Below are positions 41,889 through 49,598 of a stretch of 64,000 bases of DNA, piece after piece. The notes below the pieces were generated by a model that saw only the letters and a list, made by a program, of their open reading frames with translations, ran no database searches and was not told where the DNA came from. The stretch comes from RHKX01 sp963784885 (GTDB lineage Bacteria > Actinomycetota > Thermoleophilia > Solirubrobacterales > 70-9): positions 248,001 to 312,000 of the forward strand of contig CAWATA010000005.1 of the NCBI GenBank assembly GCA_963784885.1. Reading direction: 5' to 3'. The position numbers and the translations under genes were made by a program. Each line of letters starts with the position of its first letter. Within the stretch, counting starts at the first letter, position 1.

Positions 41889-42956
41889 ATGAGCGACAAG
41901 TCCCTGACCCTTTCCGCCCGCCAGACCGCCGACTTCGAGCTGCTCGCCAACGGCGGCTTCGCTCCCCTGAAGGGATTCCAGGGCTCCGAGGACTGGGGGT
42001 CGGTCGTCGAGAACATGACCCTCGCCGGCGGCGACGAGGTCTGGCCGATCCCGGTCGTGCTCGCCACCGGCCTCGATGTGAGTGAGGGCGATGTCGTCGA
42101 GCTCAGCGCCGACAACGGCAAGAAGCTCGGCCGGATCCGCGTCAGCGAGATCTTCGAGCGCGACGTCGAGAAGGAGTGCGAGCACGTCTACCGGACGACC
42201 GACGATGCCCACCCCGGCGTCGCCGCCACGAAGCAGGAGGGCAGCCGCTGCATCGCCGGCGAGATCGAGGCCGACGACATGCCCGACCACGAAGAGGCGT
42301 TCATGCGCCGTTACTTCACGCCGGAGCAGTCACGGAAGGAGTTCGCCGACCGCGGCTGGAAGCGGATCGTCGCGTTCCAGACCCGGAACCCGATCCACCG
42401 CGCACACGAGTACCTGACGAAGGCCGCGCTCGAGGTCTCCGACGGCCTCTTCCTGCACCCGCTGATCGGCGAGACCAAGAAGGGCGACATTCCCGCCGAC
42501 GTGCGGATGCGCTGCTACGAGGTCCTGATGGAGAAGTACTACCCGAACGACCGGGTCGTGCTCGGCGTCAACCCCGCCGCGATGCGCTACGCCGGCCCTC
42601 GCGAGGCGATCTTCCACGCGGTGGTCCGGCGCAACTACGGCGCGACGCACTTCATCGTCGGCCGCGACCACGCCGGAGTCGGCGACTACTACGGCACCTA
42701 CGACGCCCAGCAGATCTTCGACGAGGTCGACATCGACAAGCTGGGCATCCGCCCGCTGATGTTCGAGCACACGTTCTGGTGCTACAAGTGCGAGGGCCTG
42801 GGCTCGAACAAGACCTGCCCGCACACGCCCGAGGACCGGCTGTTCCTGAGCGGCACCAAGGTGCGCGAGATGCTCGAGAACGGCGAGGCCCCGCCGCACG
42901 AGTTCTCCCGTCCCGAGGTCGCGGAGATCCTGATCGAGGCCTACAAGGACCTTTAG
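41889..42956 (+). CDS. sat: Sulfate adenylyltransferase (ATP sulfurylase, Sat type)
   Basis: The 355-aa protein has the Sat landmarks LLANGGFAPLKGF, QTRNPIHRAHEY (from residue 164), HPLIGETKKGDIP, GVNPAAMRYAGPREA and GRDHAGVGDYYG. A Cys-rich CYKCEGLGSNKTCPHT loop typical of homo-oligomeric Sat is also seen. It makes APS from ATP and sulfate, the entry point for both sulfide synthesis and PAPS. It is a little shorter than the common 380 to 400 aa because the N-terminal domain is trimmed. A GAGGAG site precedes ATG 41889. It lies 85 bases after APS reductase and 56 before APS kinase. Confidence 0.95.
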   Translation: MSDKSLTLSARQTADFELLANGGFAPLKGFQGSEDWGSVVENMTLAGGDEVWPIPVVLATGLDVSEGDVVELSADNGKKLGRIRVSEIFERDVEKECEHVYRTTDDAHPGVAATKQEGSRCIAGEIEADDMPDHEEAFMRRYFTPEQSRKEFADRGWKRIVAFQTRNPIHRAHEYLTKAALEVSDGLFLHPLIGETKKGDIPADVRMRCYEVLMEKYYPNDRVVLGVNPAAMRYAGPREAIFHAVVRRNYGATHFIVGRDHAGVGDYYGTYDAQQIFDEVDIDKLGIRPLMFEHTFWCYKCEGLGSNKTCPHTPEDRLFLSGTKVREMLENGEAPPHEFSRPEVAEILIEAYKDL

Positions 42957-43012
42957 GCCGGACGAACACGAACCGCCTGCAGACCTAACGCAACCAAGGA
43001 GACACTTAAGAA

Positions 43013-43567
43013 ATGTCAGGACACAAGGGATTCACCCTCTGGATGACCGGCCTCTCGGGCTCGGGCAAGTCGACGATCACCGACGTGCTCATCGACGAGT
43101 TCGAAGCACGTGAACTCCCGCTCGAGGTGCTCGACGGCGACGTCGTCCGCGAGAACCTCTCGAAGGGCCTCGGGTTCTCGAAGGAGGACCGCGACATCAA
43201 CATCCGCCGGATCGCCTTCGTCGCCGACCTGCTCTCGCGCAACGGCGTCCCGGTGATCACCGCCGCGATCTCGCCCTACCGCGAGATTCGCGACGAGGCC
43301 CGGAAGATGCACGAGGAGAACGGCGCGACCTTCGTCGAGGTCTTCGTCGCCACCTCGCTCGAGGACTGCGAGGCCCGCGACACGAAGGGCCTTTACGCGA
43401 AGGCCAGGTCCGGAGAGATCAAGGAGTTCACCGGCATCTCCGACCCCTACGAGTCCCCGGAGAACCCGGAGATCCGCGTCGAGACCCACGACAAGACCCC
43501 CGAGGAGAGCGCCAAGCAGGTGCTCGAGTACCTCGAGGCCCAGGAGCTGATTCCGGCACAGGGCTGA
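43013..43567 (+). CDS. cysC: Adenylyl-sulfate (APS) kinase
   Basis: This 184-aa P-loop kinase has GLSGSGKST at 13-21, LDGDVVRENLSKGLGFSKED and the PAPS-binding RRIAFVADLLSRNGV. A GLYAKARSGEIKEFTGISDPYE lid region completes the CysC signature. It phosphorylates APS to PAPS. Because the reductase in this cluster uses APS directly, PAPS is not needed for assimilation; its likely use is sulfation by the sulfotransferases at 13143-15786. AAGGAG precedes ATG 43013. The gene ends the plus-strand sulfur operon and faces a convergent oxidoreductase gene. Confidence 0.94.
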   Translation: MSGHKGFTLWMTGLSGSGKSTITDVLIDEFEARELPLEVLDGDVVRENLSKGLGFSKEDRDINIRRIAFVADLLSRNGVPVITAAISPYREIRDEARKMHEENGATFVEVFVATSLEDCEARDTKGLYAKARSGEIKEFTGISDPYESPENPEIRVETHDKTPEESAKQVLEYLEAQELIPAQG

Positions 43568-43591
43568 CCGGCCCGAAGGACTCCGAGGAAA

Positions 43592-43642
43592 GGCTCGCGG
43601 GCCGGTTTCCTCTCACGATGAGAGCTTTCCGGCCCACGAGCC
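43592..43642. repeat. Palindromic repeat element, copy 1 (about 50 bp), also a terminator candidate
   Basis: GGCTCGCGGGCCGG (43592-43605) pairs with 43629-43642 with one mismatch; a central CTCTCA-CGA-TGAGAG forms an inner palindrome. Bases 43593-43642 align without gaps to 49430-49479 at 40 of 50 positions. It lies between the convergent APS-kinase and LLM-oxidoreductase genes. Confidence 0.75.
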
Positions 43643-43669
43643 ACTTCGGCCCGGCCGGACGCGGGCGGG

Positions 43670-44701
43670 CTAAGAGGTGCCCAGCGTCGCGAGGCGCCTG
43701 ACCGTCGCCTCGCGGTCGGAGCCGAAGACGATCGCGATCATCGAGTCGGCGCCCGAGTCGGCGAAGCGGCCGACGCGCGAGTCGAGCTGATCGGGGGTGC
43801 AGGCGATGCCGCACATGTCGATCACCTCCGACGACAGCGCCATCGCCGCGCCGATCCGGTCGCCGCCGAGGAAGCGGTCCTGGACCTCGTGCGCTTCGTC
43901 GGCGAGCCCGTTGGCGGCGAGCAGATCGACGTAGAAGTTCTTGCCCTTGGCGCCCATGCCGCCGAGGTAGAAGGCGATCAGCGGCCGCAGGGCGTTGCGG
44001 GCCTCGTCGAGGTCGTCCTCGACCGCGACCGGCACCGTCGGCGCGACGTCGATCTCGCTGCGACCGCGGCCGGCCTTCGCGAGCCCGGCCTCGAGCGCTG
44101 CGAGCAGGCCGGCGCCGTCCTCGGGGTCGAAGAAGGCGGGGATCCAGCCGTCGGCGATCTCGCCGGTCAGCTCGACCGACTTCGGGCCGATCGCGCCGAC
44201 GTAGATCGGCAGGTTCTCCTGCGGAGGCTTCGCCATCAGCTTCAGCGGCTTCCCGAGCCCCATCCCCTCGCTCGTCGGGATCTGGAAGTTGCGGCCCTCG
44301 TGGACTACGGGCTCGCGGGCCCACGCCATCCTGACGATCTCCACGTACTCGCGGATCCGGCCGAGCTGGCGCTCGAACGGGACCCCGTACCAGCCCTCCG
44401 ACACCTGCGGTCCCGAGACGCCGAGCCCGAGCCGCATCCTGCCGCCGGAGATCGTGTCGATCGTCGCCGCGGCCATCGCCGCCGCGGTCGGCTGCCGGGC
44501 CGGGATCTGCATCAGGCCGGAGCCGATCCCGATCCGCTCGGTCCGGTCCGCCAGCACCGCCAGCACCGAGACGACGTCCTGCCCCCACGCCTCGGAGACC
44601 CAGACGCACTCGATCCCGGCCTCGTCGGCCGCGGTGGCGAGGGCGATCTGCTCCTCGAACGAGTACCAGGGCCAATACAGCGCCGACAGGTGGATCTTCA
44701 T
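43670..44701 (-). CDS. LLM-class F420-dependent oxidoreductase-like protein
   Basis: The 343-aa TIM-barrel protein begins MKIHLSALYWPWYSFEEQIA and carries ECVWVSEAWGQDVVSVLAVL, TERIGIGSGLMQIPARQPTA and ISGGRMRLGLGVSGPQVSEGWYG. This is the pattern of luciferase-like oxidoreductases that use coenzyme F420 in actinobacteria. The substrate cannot be inferred. ATG 44701 has TAGGAT 7 bases upstream. It separates the plus-strand sulfur operon from the PHP/Rrf2 pair and may be unrelated to sulfur metabolism, though some LLM enzymes are desulfonating monooxygenases. Confidence 0.88.
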   Translation of the reverse strand: MKIHLSALYWPWYSFEEQIALATAADEAGIECVWVSEAWGQDVVSVLAVLADRTERIGIGSGLMQIPARQPTAAAMAAATIDTISGGRMRLGLGVSGPQVSEGWYGVPFERQLGRIREYVEIVRMAWAREPVVHEGRNFQIPTSEGMGLGKPLKLMAKPPQENLPIYVGAIGPKSVELTGEIADGWIPAFFDPEDGAGLLAALEAGLAKAGRGRSEIDVAPTVPVAVEDDLDEARNALRPLIAFYLGGMGAKGKNFYVDLLAANGLADEAHEVQDRFLGGDRIGAAMALSSEVIDMCGIACTPDQLDSRVGRFADSGADSMIAIVFGSDREATVRRLATLGTS

Positions 44702-44708
44702 CGCCGCG

Positions 44709-44714
44709 ATCCTA
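44709..44714 (-). promoter_or_regulatory. -10-like hexamer upstream of the LLM oxidoreductase
   Basis: TAGGAT on the minus strand ends 7 bases before the ATG at 44701, consistent with a leaderless transcript. Confidence 0.45.
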
Positions 44715-44755
44715 TTGGCGACGGCGCCGTCCGGACCGGTTGCTCCACTCTTGCC

Positions 44756-45583
44756 CTACGGCTTCGCCGGCACCTGCGGCTCGCCGAGCCCGTAGGTGTC
44801 GTAGTCCCCCCACTTGCTGAAGGTCTTGTGGGTCGGGCCGTGGAAGTCCGAAGACGCCGTCGGGACGAGACCGAACTCCTCGCAGAGCTCGAGGCAGTGC
44901 TTGGTCTGCTCCTCGGTGTGGGGCGGGTAGAAGGTCTCGATGCCGTCGAGGCCGACGTCGCGGACGAGGCTCTCGACGAGATCGCGGACCTGCTCGGGGT
45001 CCTTGACGTCCCAGTAGGGGTGGGCGACGACGGCGGCGCCGCCGGCCTCGTGGATCAGCTCGACCGCCTGCTCGGCGCTCGGCCAGCTGCGCGACACGAA
45101 CGCCTTCGCACCGGGGACGAGGTACTCCTCGAAGAACGGGCCCAGGTCGGGACCGGCGCCGGCGGCCCTGGCGATGTGCGGACGGCCGATCGCGTCGGCG
45201 GCGCCGGCCTTGGCGACCGCGTCCTCGAAGCTGACGTCGACGCCGTGCTCGTTGAGCTTGGCGATGATCTCCTTCGCCCGGTCGACGCGCTCCTGCTGGG
45301 CGCGGTCGCAGGCGGGCTGGATCTTCTCGAGATCGATCCAGTAGCCGCAGATGTGGAGGTCCTCGGAGTACTTGTGGACGCAGGACATCTCGGTGGCGGG
45401 GACGTTCTCGATGCCGAGCTCGGCGGCGACGCGGCTCGCTTCGGGAACTCCGGCGACGCCATCGTGGTCGGTCAGAGCCATCACGGTGACCCCAGCCTCA
45501 GCGGCGGAGCGGACGACGTCGGCGGGCGGGAGCTGGCCGTCGGAGACGGTCGAATGAGACTGGAGGTCGATCATGTCTGCCAT
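44756..45583 (-). CDS. PHP-domain phosphoesterase (TrpH/YciV-like), possible pAp phosphatase
   Basis: This 275-aa protein has PHP motifs DLQSHSTVSDG, MALTDHDGVAG, HICGYWIDLE, AAVVAHPYWD and ASSDFHGPT. The first motif reads Gln-Ser-His instead of His-x-His, so one metal ligand is changed. Relatives such as E. coli YciV/TrpH remove the 3'-phosphate of pAp and of short nucleotides. In a locus that makes PAPS and a genome with sulfotransferases, removal of pAp is a sensible job, but this is inference. A second ATG at 45574 (MIDLQ) may be the true start. It diverges from the Rrf2 gene. Confidence 0.82.
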   Translation of the reverse strand: MADMIDLQSHSTVSDGQLPPADVVRSAAEAGVTVMALTDHDGVAGVPEASRVAAELGIENVPATEMSCVHKYSEDLHICGYWIDLEKIQPACDRAQQERVDRAKEIIAKLNEHGVDVSFEDAVAKAGAADAIGRPHIARAAGAGPDLGPFFEEYLVPGAKAFVSRSWPSAEQAVELIHEAGGAAVVAHPYWDVKDPEQVRDLVESLVRDVGLDGIETFYPPHTEEQTKHCLELCEEFGLVPTASSDFHGPTHKTFSKWGDYDTYGLGEPQVPAKP

Positions 45584-45621
45584 TCTTACCTATGACGGTC
45601 AAGAAGGGCCGGATCCACCCG

Positions 45622-46107
45622 ATGCGCATCTCAGCCAAAGCCGACTACGCCGTTCGGGCGACGCTCGAGCTGGCCTGCTCACCCGACGGAAAGCCCGTCA
45701 AGGGAACGAAGCTGGCGGACGCGCAGGAGATCCCGCTGCAGTTCCTCGAACACATCCTCCTCGACCTCAAGCATGCCGGGATGGTCCGGACCAAGCGCGG
45801 GGCCCACGGCGGCTACTGGCTCGCCGAGGACCCGGCGATGATCTCCGTGGCCGACGTGATCCGCGCGGTCGAGGGCCCGCTCGCCAACATCCAGGACCTG
45901 CCCCCGGAGGAGACCAAGTACGACGGCGCGGCCGAGCGGCTGCGGGACGTCTGGATCGCCGTTCGCCAGAACCTCCGCGAGGTGCTCGAGAACGTGACCC
46001 TCGAGGAGCTCGCCACCAAGCGACTGCCGGAGGCGGTCACATCGCTGCTCGACGAGCCGGAAGCCTGGGTGGCCCGTGAGACCGGTACTCACGACGTCGT
46101 CGGCTAG
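45622..46107 (+). CDS. Rrf2-family transcriptional regulator
   Basis: The 161-aa protein opens with MRISAKADYAVRATLELAC, the usual Rrf2 start. A winged helix with LQFLEHILLDLKHAGMVRTK and RGAHGGYWLAEDPAMISVAD follows, then a dimerisation helix. It has only one Cys, so it lacks the Cys triad of IscR/NsrR-type Fe-S sensors and is closer in design to CymR, which controls cysteine and sulfur genes. An in-frame ATG at 45592 would add ten residues; I prefer 45622. Likely targets are the sulfur genes here, through the dyads at 39022 or 46139. Confidence 0.85.
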   Translation: MRISAKADYAVRATLELACSPDGKPVKGTKLADAQEIPLQFLEHILLDLKHAGMVRTKRGAHGGYWLAEDPAMISVADVIRAVEGPLANIQDLPPEETKYDGAAERLRDVWIAVRQNLREVLENVTLEELATKRLPEAVTSLLDEPEAWVARETGTHDVVG

Positions 46108-46138
46108 CCGCCGGTTCCGCTAACATCGCGCAACTGAT

Positions 46139-46175
46139 TCTAGACCGATCTGGTCGAGAAGGCGAATTCTTCGCC
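46139..46175 (+). promoter_or_regulatory. Two dyads upstream of the TauE/SafE permease
   Basis: TCTAGACC-GATCT-GGTCGAGA (46139-46159) is an 8-bp dyad with one mismatch, and GGCGAA-TTC-TTCGCC (46161-46175) is a perfect 6-bp dyad right after it. They fill the gap between the Rrf2 gene and the permease start at 46214. They could be operators or an RNA hairpin near the leader. Confidence 0.45.
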
Positions 46176-46213
46176 TGACGGCAGCCCCCCAGCCCCTCCC
46201 CACACCCTCACGC

Positions 46214-47245
46214 ATGGATCCCGCGATCGTCGCATTCGGCTTCGGCATCGGCCTTCTGGTCGGCATGACCGGGATGGGCGGCGCCTCGCTGATGACGCCG
46301 CTGCTGATCCTGATCTTCGGCATCCAGCCGGTGACCGCGATCGGGACCGACATCTTCTACGCGGCGGTGACGAAGACGTTCGGCGGCATCCAGCACCTCC
46401 GCGCAGGCACCGTCCACAAGGGCCTGGCGTTTTGGATGGCGGTCGGCAGCGTCCCGGCCGCGCTGGCCGGAGTCGGCGTCATCGACTACCTGCAGAGGAC
46501 AGTCGGCGAGGACGAGCTCGACGGCATCGTCTTCGGGATCCTCGGCGCGACCCTGCTCGTGGTCGGCATCTCGACGGCGTTGCGCACGATCTTCATCCCC
46601 GACGTCATCAAGGAGCGCTACGCGCTCCACCTCCAGCGCCGCCACATCATCGCCGCGATCGCAACCGGCCTCGTCACGGGTTTCGTCATCGGCCTGACCT
46701 CGGCCGGCTCGGGAACGCTGATCGCGATCATCCTGATCGCCGTCTTCAGGCTCACTCCGCAGCGCGTCGTCGGCACCGACATCTTCCACGCGGCCGTGCT
46801 CCTCTGGGCGGCGGGGATCGCCCACTGGGTGGGCGGCAACGTCGACTTCGGCCTCGCCGGGAACATCCTCGTCGGCTCCGTCCCCGGCGTCCTGGTCGGC
46901 GGCCGTCTTGCCCTGAAGAGCGGCAAGAACCTGCTGCGCAGCCTGCTGTCGCTGGTCCTGATCGCCTCCGGCATCGCCCTGATCGTCAAGGGCGACAGCG
47001 CCGTGGTCGTGATCACCGCCGCCTTCGTCTCGCTGATCTTCGGCGTCGTCTTCACCTACATCCTCCGCCGCGAGGTCAAGCTGCCTCACGGCGAGGGCGT
47101 CCGGGCCTGGAAGCTCATCAGCTTCCCGTGGTCGCGACCCGACCACGTCAAGCAGATGGCAGAGCTCAATGCGCGGAAGAACGGCGAGCGGAACGCCGCG
47201 GACGAGGCGGGCGAGAAGCCGGACGAGCCCAAGTCACGGACCTGA
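46214..47245 (+). CDS. TauE/SafE-family sulfite/sulfonate-type permease
   Basis: The 343-aa membrane protein has eight or so helices in two halves. The first begins with FGFGIGLLVGMTGMGGASLMTPLLI and the second has GLVTGFVIGLTSAGSGTLIAIILIAVF and GTDIFHAAVLLWAAG, as in TauE/SafE (DUF81) proteins. Members move sulfite, sulfoacetate or related anions. The C-terminal ~50 residues are charged and cytosolic. It follows the Rrf2 gene by 106 bases, so sulfate or sulfite traffic is plausible, whereas no other sulfate transporter is seen in the window. Confidence 0.85.
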   Translation: MDPAIVAFGFGIGLLVGMTGMGGASLMTPLLILIFGIQPVTAIGTDIFYAAVTKTFGGIQHLRAGTVHKGLAFWMAVGSVPAALAGVGVIDYLQRTVGEDELDGIVFGILGATLLVVGISTALRTIFIPDVIKERYALHLQRRHIIAAIATGLVTGFVIGLTSAGSGTLIAIILIAVFRLTPQRVVGTDIFHAAVLLWAAGIAHWVGGNVDFGLAGNILVGSVPGVLVGGRLALKSGKNLLRSLLSLVLIASGIALIVKGDSAVVVITAAFVSLIFGVVFTYILRREVKLPHGEGVRAWKLISFPWSRPDHVKQMAELNARKNGERNAADEAGEKPDEPKSRT

Positions 47246-47251
47246 GGTCGA

Positions 47252-47257
47252 TAGGCT
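47252..47257 (+). promoter_or_regulatory. -10-like hexamer upstream of the acyl-CoA dehydrogenase
   Basis: TAGGCT ends 9 bases before ATG 47267, giving this gene its own likely leaderless promoter right after the permease. Confidence 0.45.
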
Positions 47258-47266
47258 CCCGCCGGC

Positions 47267-48475
47267 ATGGACTTCTCGCTCGGCGACCGCCTCGAAGAGC
47301 TGCTCGGCCGCGTTCGCGGCTTCATGGAGGAGAACGTCTACCCCGTCGAGGCGGAGGCGATGCAGGCGCTGGACGACGAGGTCAAGCCCGGGGTCGCCTA
47401 CCCGGAGATCATCGTCGGGATCCGTGAGAAGGCCCGCGCCGAGGGCCTCTGGAACCTCTTCATGCCGGGCGACGAGCATGGGGCCGGGCTGACCAACTGG
47501 GAATACGGGATGCTCTGCGAGGAGATGGGCCGCAGCCCGGTCGTCGCGCCGATGGCCTTCAACTGCGCCGCCCCCGACACCGGCAACATGGAGATCCTCG
47601 CCGAGCACGGGACGGCCGAGCAGAAGCAGCAGTGGCTCGAGCCACTGCTCAACGACCACCATCGGTCCTGCTTCTCGATGACCGAGCCCGAGGTCCCGGG
47701 CTCCGACCCGACGACCCTGCAGGCCCGCGCCGAGCTCGACGAGGCGGCCGGCGAATGGGTCATCGACGGCCACAAGTGGTTCACGTCGGGCGCGGTCGGC
47801 GCCGACTTCGCGATCGCGATGGTCGTCACCGACCCCGAAGCCGCCCCCTACGCGCGGGCCAGCATGATCATCGTCCCCGTCGACAACCCGGGCTTCAACC
47901 TCATCCGTCCGGTCTCGGTGATGGGCCACGACAAGGGGCCCGGCCACTGCGAGATCCGCTACGAGGACTGCCGCGTCCCCGCCGGAAACCTGCTCGGCCC
48001 GCGCCAGGCGGGCTTCGTGATCGCTCAGGACCGACTCGGCCCCGGCCGGATCCACCACTGCATGCGCGCGATCGGCACCTGCGAGCGCGCGATCGAGCTG
48101 ATGAGCCGCTACGCCAACCGGCGCGAGGCCTTCGGCGGCAAGCTCGCCGACAAGCAGTTCATCCAGGACTTCATCGCCAAGAGCCGGATGGAGACCGAGC
48201 AGGCTCGCCTCTTGACCCTCAAGGCGGCCTGGCTGATGGACACCGCGGGCAAGCGCGAGGCGCGGCGCGAGATCTCGATGATCAAGGTCGTAGCCGCCAA
48301 CGTCGTCATGGACGTCCTCGACCGCGCCATCCAGGTCCACGGCTCGCTCGGCATGTCCGACGACACCCCCTTGGCTGCGATGTGGCGCTACAGCCGGATG
48401 CTGAAGGTGGCCGACGGACCCGACGAGGTCCACAAGATGGTCATCGCCCGGCGCGAGCTGAACAAGTACGCGTAG
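47267..48475 (+). CDS. ACAD10/11-type acyl-CoA dehydrogenase
   Basis: This 402-aa flavoprotein has helical N- and C-terminal domains around a beta domain. It shows GLWNLFMPGDEHGAGLTNWEY, NCAAPDTGNMEILAEHGT, SCFSMTEPEVPGSDPT, DGHKWFTSGAVGADFAIAMV, RLGPGRIHHCMRAIGTCERAI and DRAIQVHGSLGMSDDTPL. The NCAAPDTGNMEIL and GPGRIHHCMR strings are characteristic of the ACAD10/ACAD11 branch rather than of medium- or short-chain dehydrogenases. In animals that branch is fused to an aminoglycoside-phosphotransferase-like kinase and handles 4-hydroxyacyl-CoA. A kinase and a HAD protein of the same kinds follow within 3 kb. Confidence 0.9.
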   Translation: MDFSLGDRLEELLGRVRGFMEENVYPVEAEAMQALDDEVKPGVAYPEIIVGIREKARAEGLWNLFMPGDEHGAGLTNWEYGMLCEEMGRSPVVAPMAFNCAAPDTGNMEILAEHGTAEQKQQWLEPLLNDHHRSCFSMTEPEVPGSDPTTLQARAELDEAAGEWVIDGHKWFTSGAVGADFAIAMVVTDPEAAPYARASMIIVPVDNPGFNLIRPVSVMGHDKGPGHCEIRYEDCRVPAGNLLGPRQAGFVIAQDRLGPGRIHHCMRAIGTCERAIELMSRYANRREAFGGKLADKQFIQDFIAKSRMETEQARLLTLKAAWLMDTAGKREARREISMIKVVAANVVMDVLDRAIQVHGSLGMSDDTPLAAMWRYSRMLKVADGPDEVHKMVIARRELNKYA

Positions 48476-48535
48476 CCGGCGCAGCGACCCCGGCCTCCAA
48501 CGCCGACCCGGCGCCTGCCGTCCACCGCTGGACGA

Positions 48536-49484
48536 TCAGGCGGCATCGCCGAGCGCCGCCAATCGAGCCACCAACCACTTCTCGTCCTCGAACCGGTCCC
48601 GCGTGAACCGGTGACAACGCCAGCCCGCGAGGGCCAGGAGCTGATCCCGCTCGCGGTCCGCCCTCGCCCGCGCCCAGTCGCCGTGGAAGCGTTGGCTGTC
48701 GGCCTCGACGACCATCCGGAGCTCCGGCCAGGCGAAGTCGACGACGAACGGCCGCTCACGGCCGGGGACCGCGATCGGATGGTTCACCTTGGGCCTGCCG
48801 AGCCCGGCCAGGCGGGCGAGCGGCAGCATCCGCAGTTCGAGCTCCGACCGGGCGATCGCCACCTCCAGCGCCAGCAAGCGCTCGAGCTTCGGGATCCCGG
48901 GCCTGCCCCGGCGCTCGTCGACGAGCTCACCGAGCCGTCCCCGCTTGAGCAAGCCCTGGGATTCGGCGGCGACGAGCGCCACCTCGAGGTCGGCCTCGCG
49001 CGAGGGTCGGCGCCAGGTCGATGAGAACGAGGTCGGCTGAGACGGTGCGGATACCTTCGACGATCCGGAGGTCGCGGGGTTCGATCTCGCCGCGATGGAC
49101 CTCGATGCCTCGCCGCCTGCGCCCGATCCTCGCCGGCGAGCGGACGTGGATGGCTCCGGCGGGCGGATTGGCGATGCCCTGGAGCGCGGCCGCGGAAGGA
49201 CCGCAGAGCGCCGACTCAGGTCCGCACGCCAGCACCGCTGCCACCCATCGCTGATGCACCGAAAACGGCGGCGAGAAGAGGCAGTAGACGCCGTGGTGAA
49301 CTCGATGGAGGCGGCCGCGCGCGATGCGATTGTCGATCGCGGGCGCGCCGAACCCGATCCTCTTCAGCTGGCCTCGGCTGACCACCGAGTGTTGCCTGCG
49401 CGCGAGCTGCGCGAGGCGGGCTTCCCGCTGCTCGTGGGCCGATTTCCTCTCACTACGAGTGATATTCGGCCCGCGACCCACCAT
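48536..49484 (-). pseudogene. AbiEi-antitoxin-like plus DUF559-nuclease-like gene with a frameshift
   Basis: The first part (49484 to about 49000) encodes ARLAQLARRQHSVVSRGQLKR and IARGRLHRVHHGVYCLF, a winged-helix N-terminal domain as in AbiEi-type antitoxins, up to ADLVLIDLAPTLA. The frame then goes off into Arg/Gly codons. The continuation READLEVALVAAESQ and a DUF559 (vsr-like endonuclease) domain with PFVVDFAWPELRMVVEADSQRFHG lie one base out of frame, ending at 48536. One extra base near 48998-49001 explains it. Intact homologues of this design are common in Thermoleophilia, usually single genes. It may be a pseudogene or a sequence error. A palindromic repeat overlaps its first codons. 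Confidence 0.7.
49430..49479. repeat. Palindromic repeat element, copy 2 (50 bp), at the start of the AbiEi-like gene
   Basis: Bases 49430-49479 match 43593-43642 at 40 of 50 positions without gaps. Arms TCGTGGGCCGA and TCGGCCCGCGA and a centre TCACT-ACG-AGTGA keep the same palindromic layout. The element begins three bases inside the ATG at 49484 and is read as protein (GRGPNITRSERKSAHE). Confidence 0.7.
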
Positions 49485-49598
49485 GGCGACGAGGTTGCCA
49501 GGGGAACTCGCGCGGGTGGGCGACCGACTCGCCCTTCCCCGCAACTAAAGCGTGCCGACCGGCGAACAACTCCCGGCGCGGGCCGAGGGCGACCGCCC

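Noticed and set aside
45592..45621. Upstream ATG at 45592 as the start of the Rrf2 regulator
   Set aside because: It would add ten residues not seen in the family and leaves only 8 bases to the divergent gene; the start at 45622 gives the canonical MRISAKADYA N terminus.
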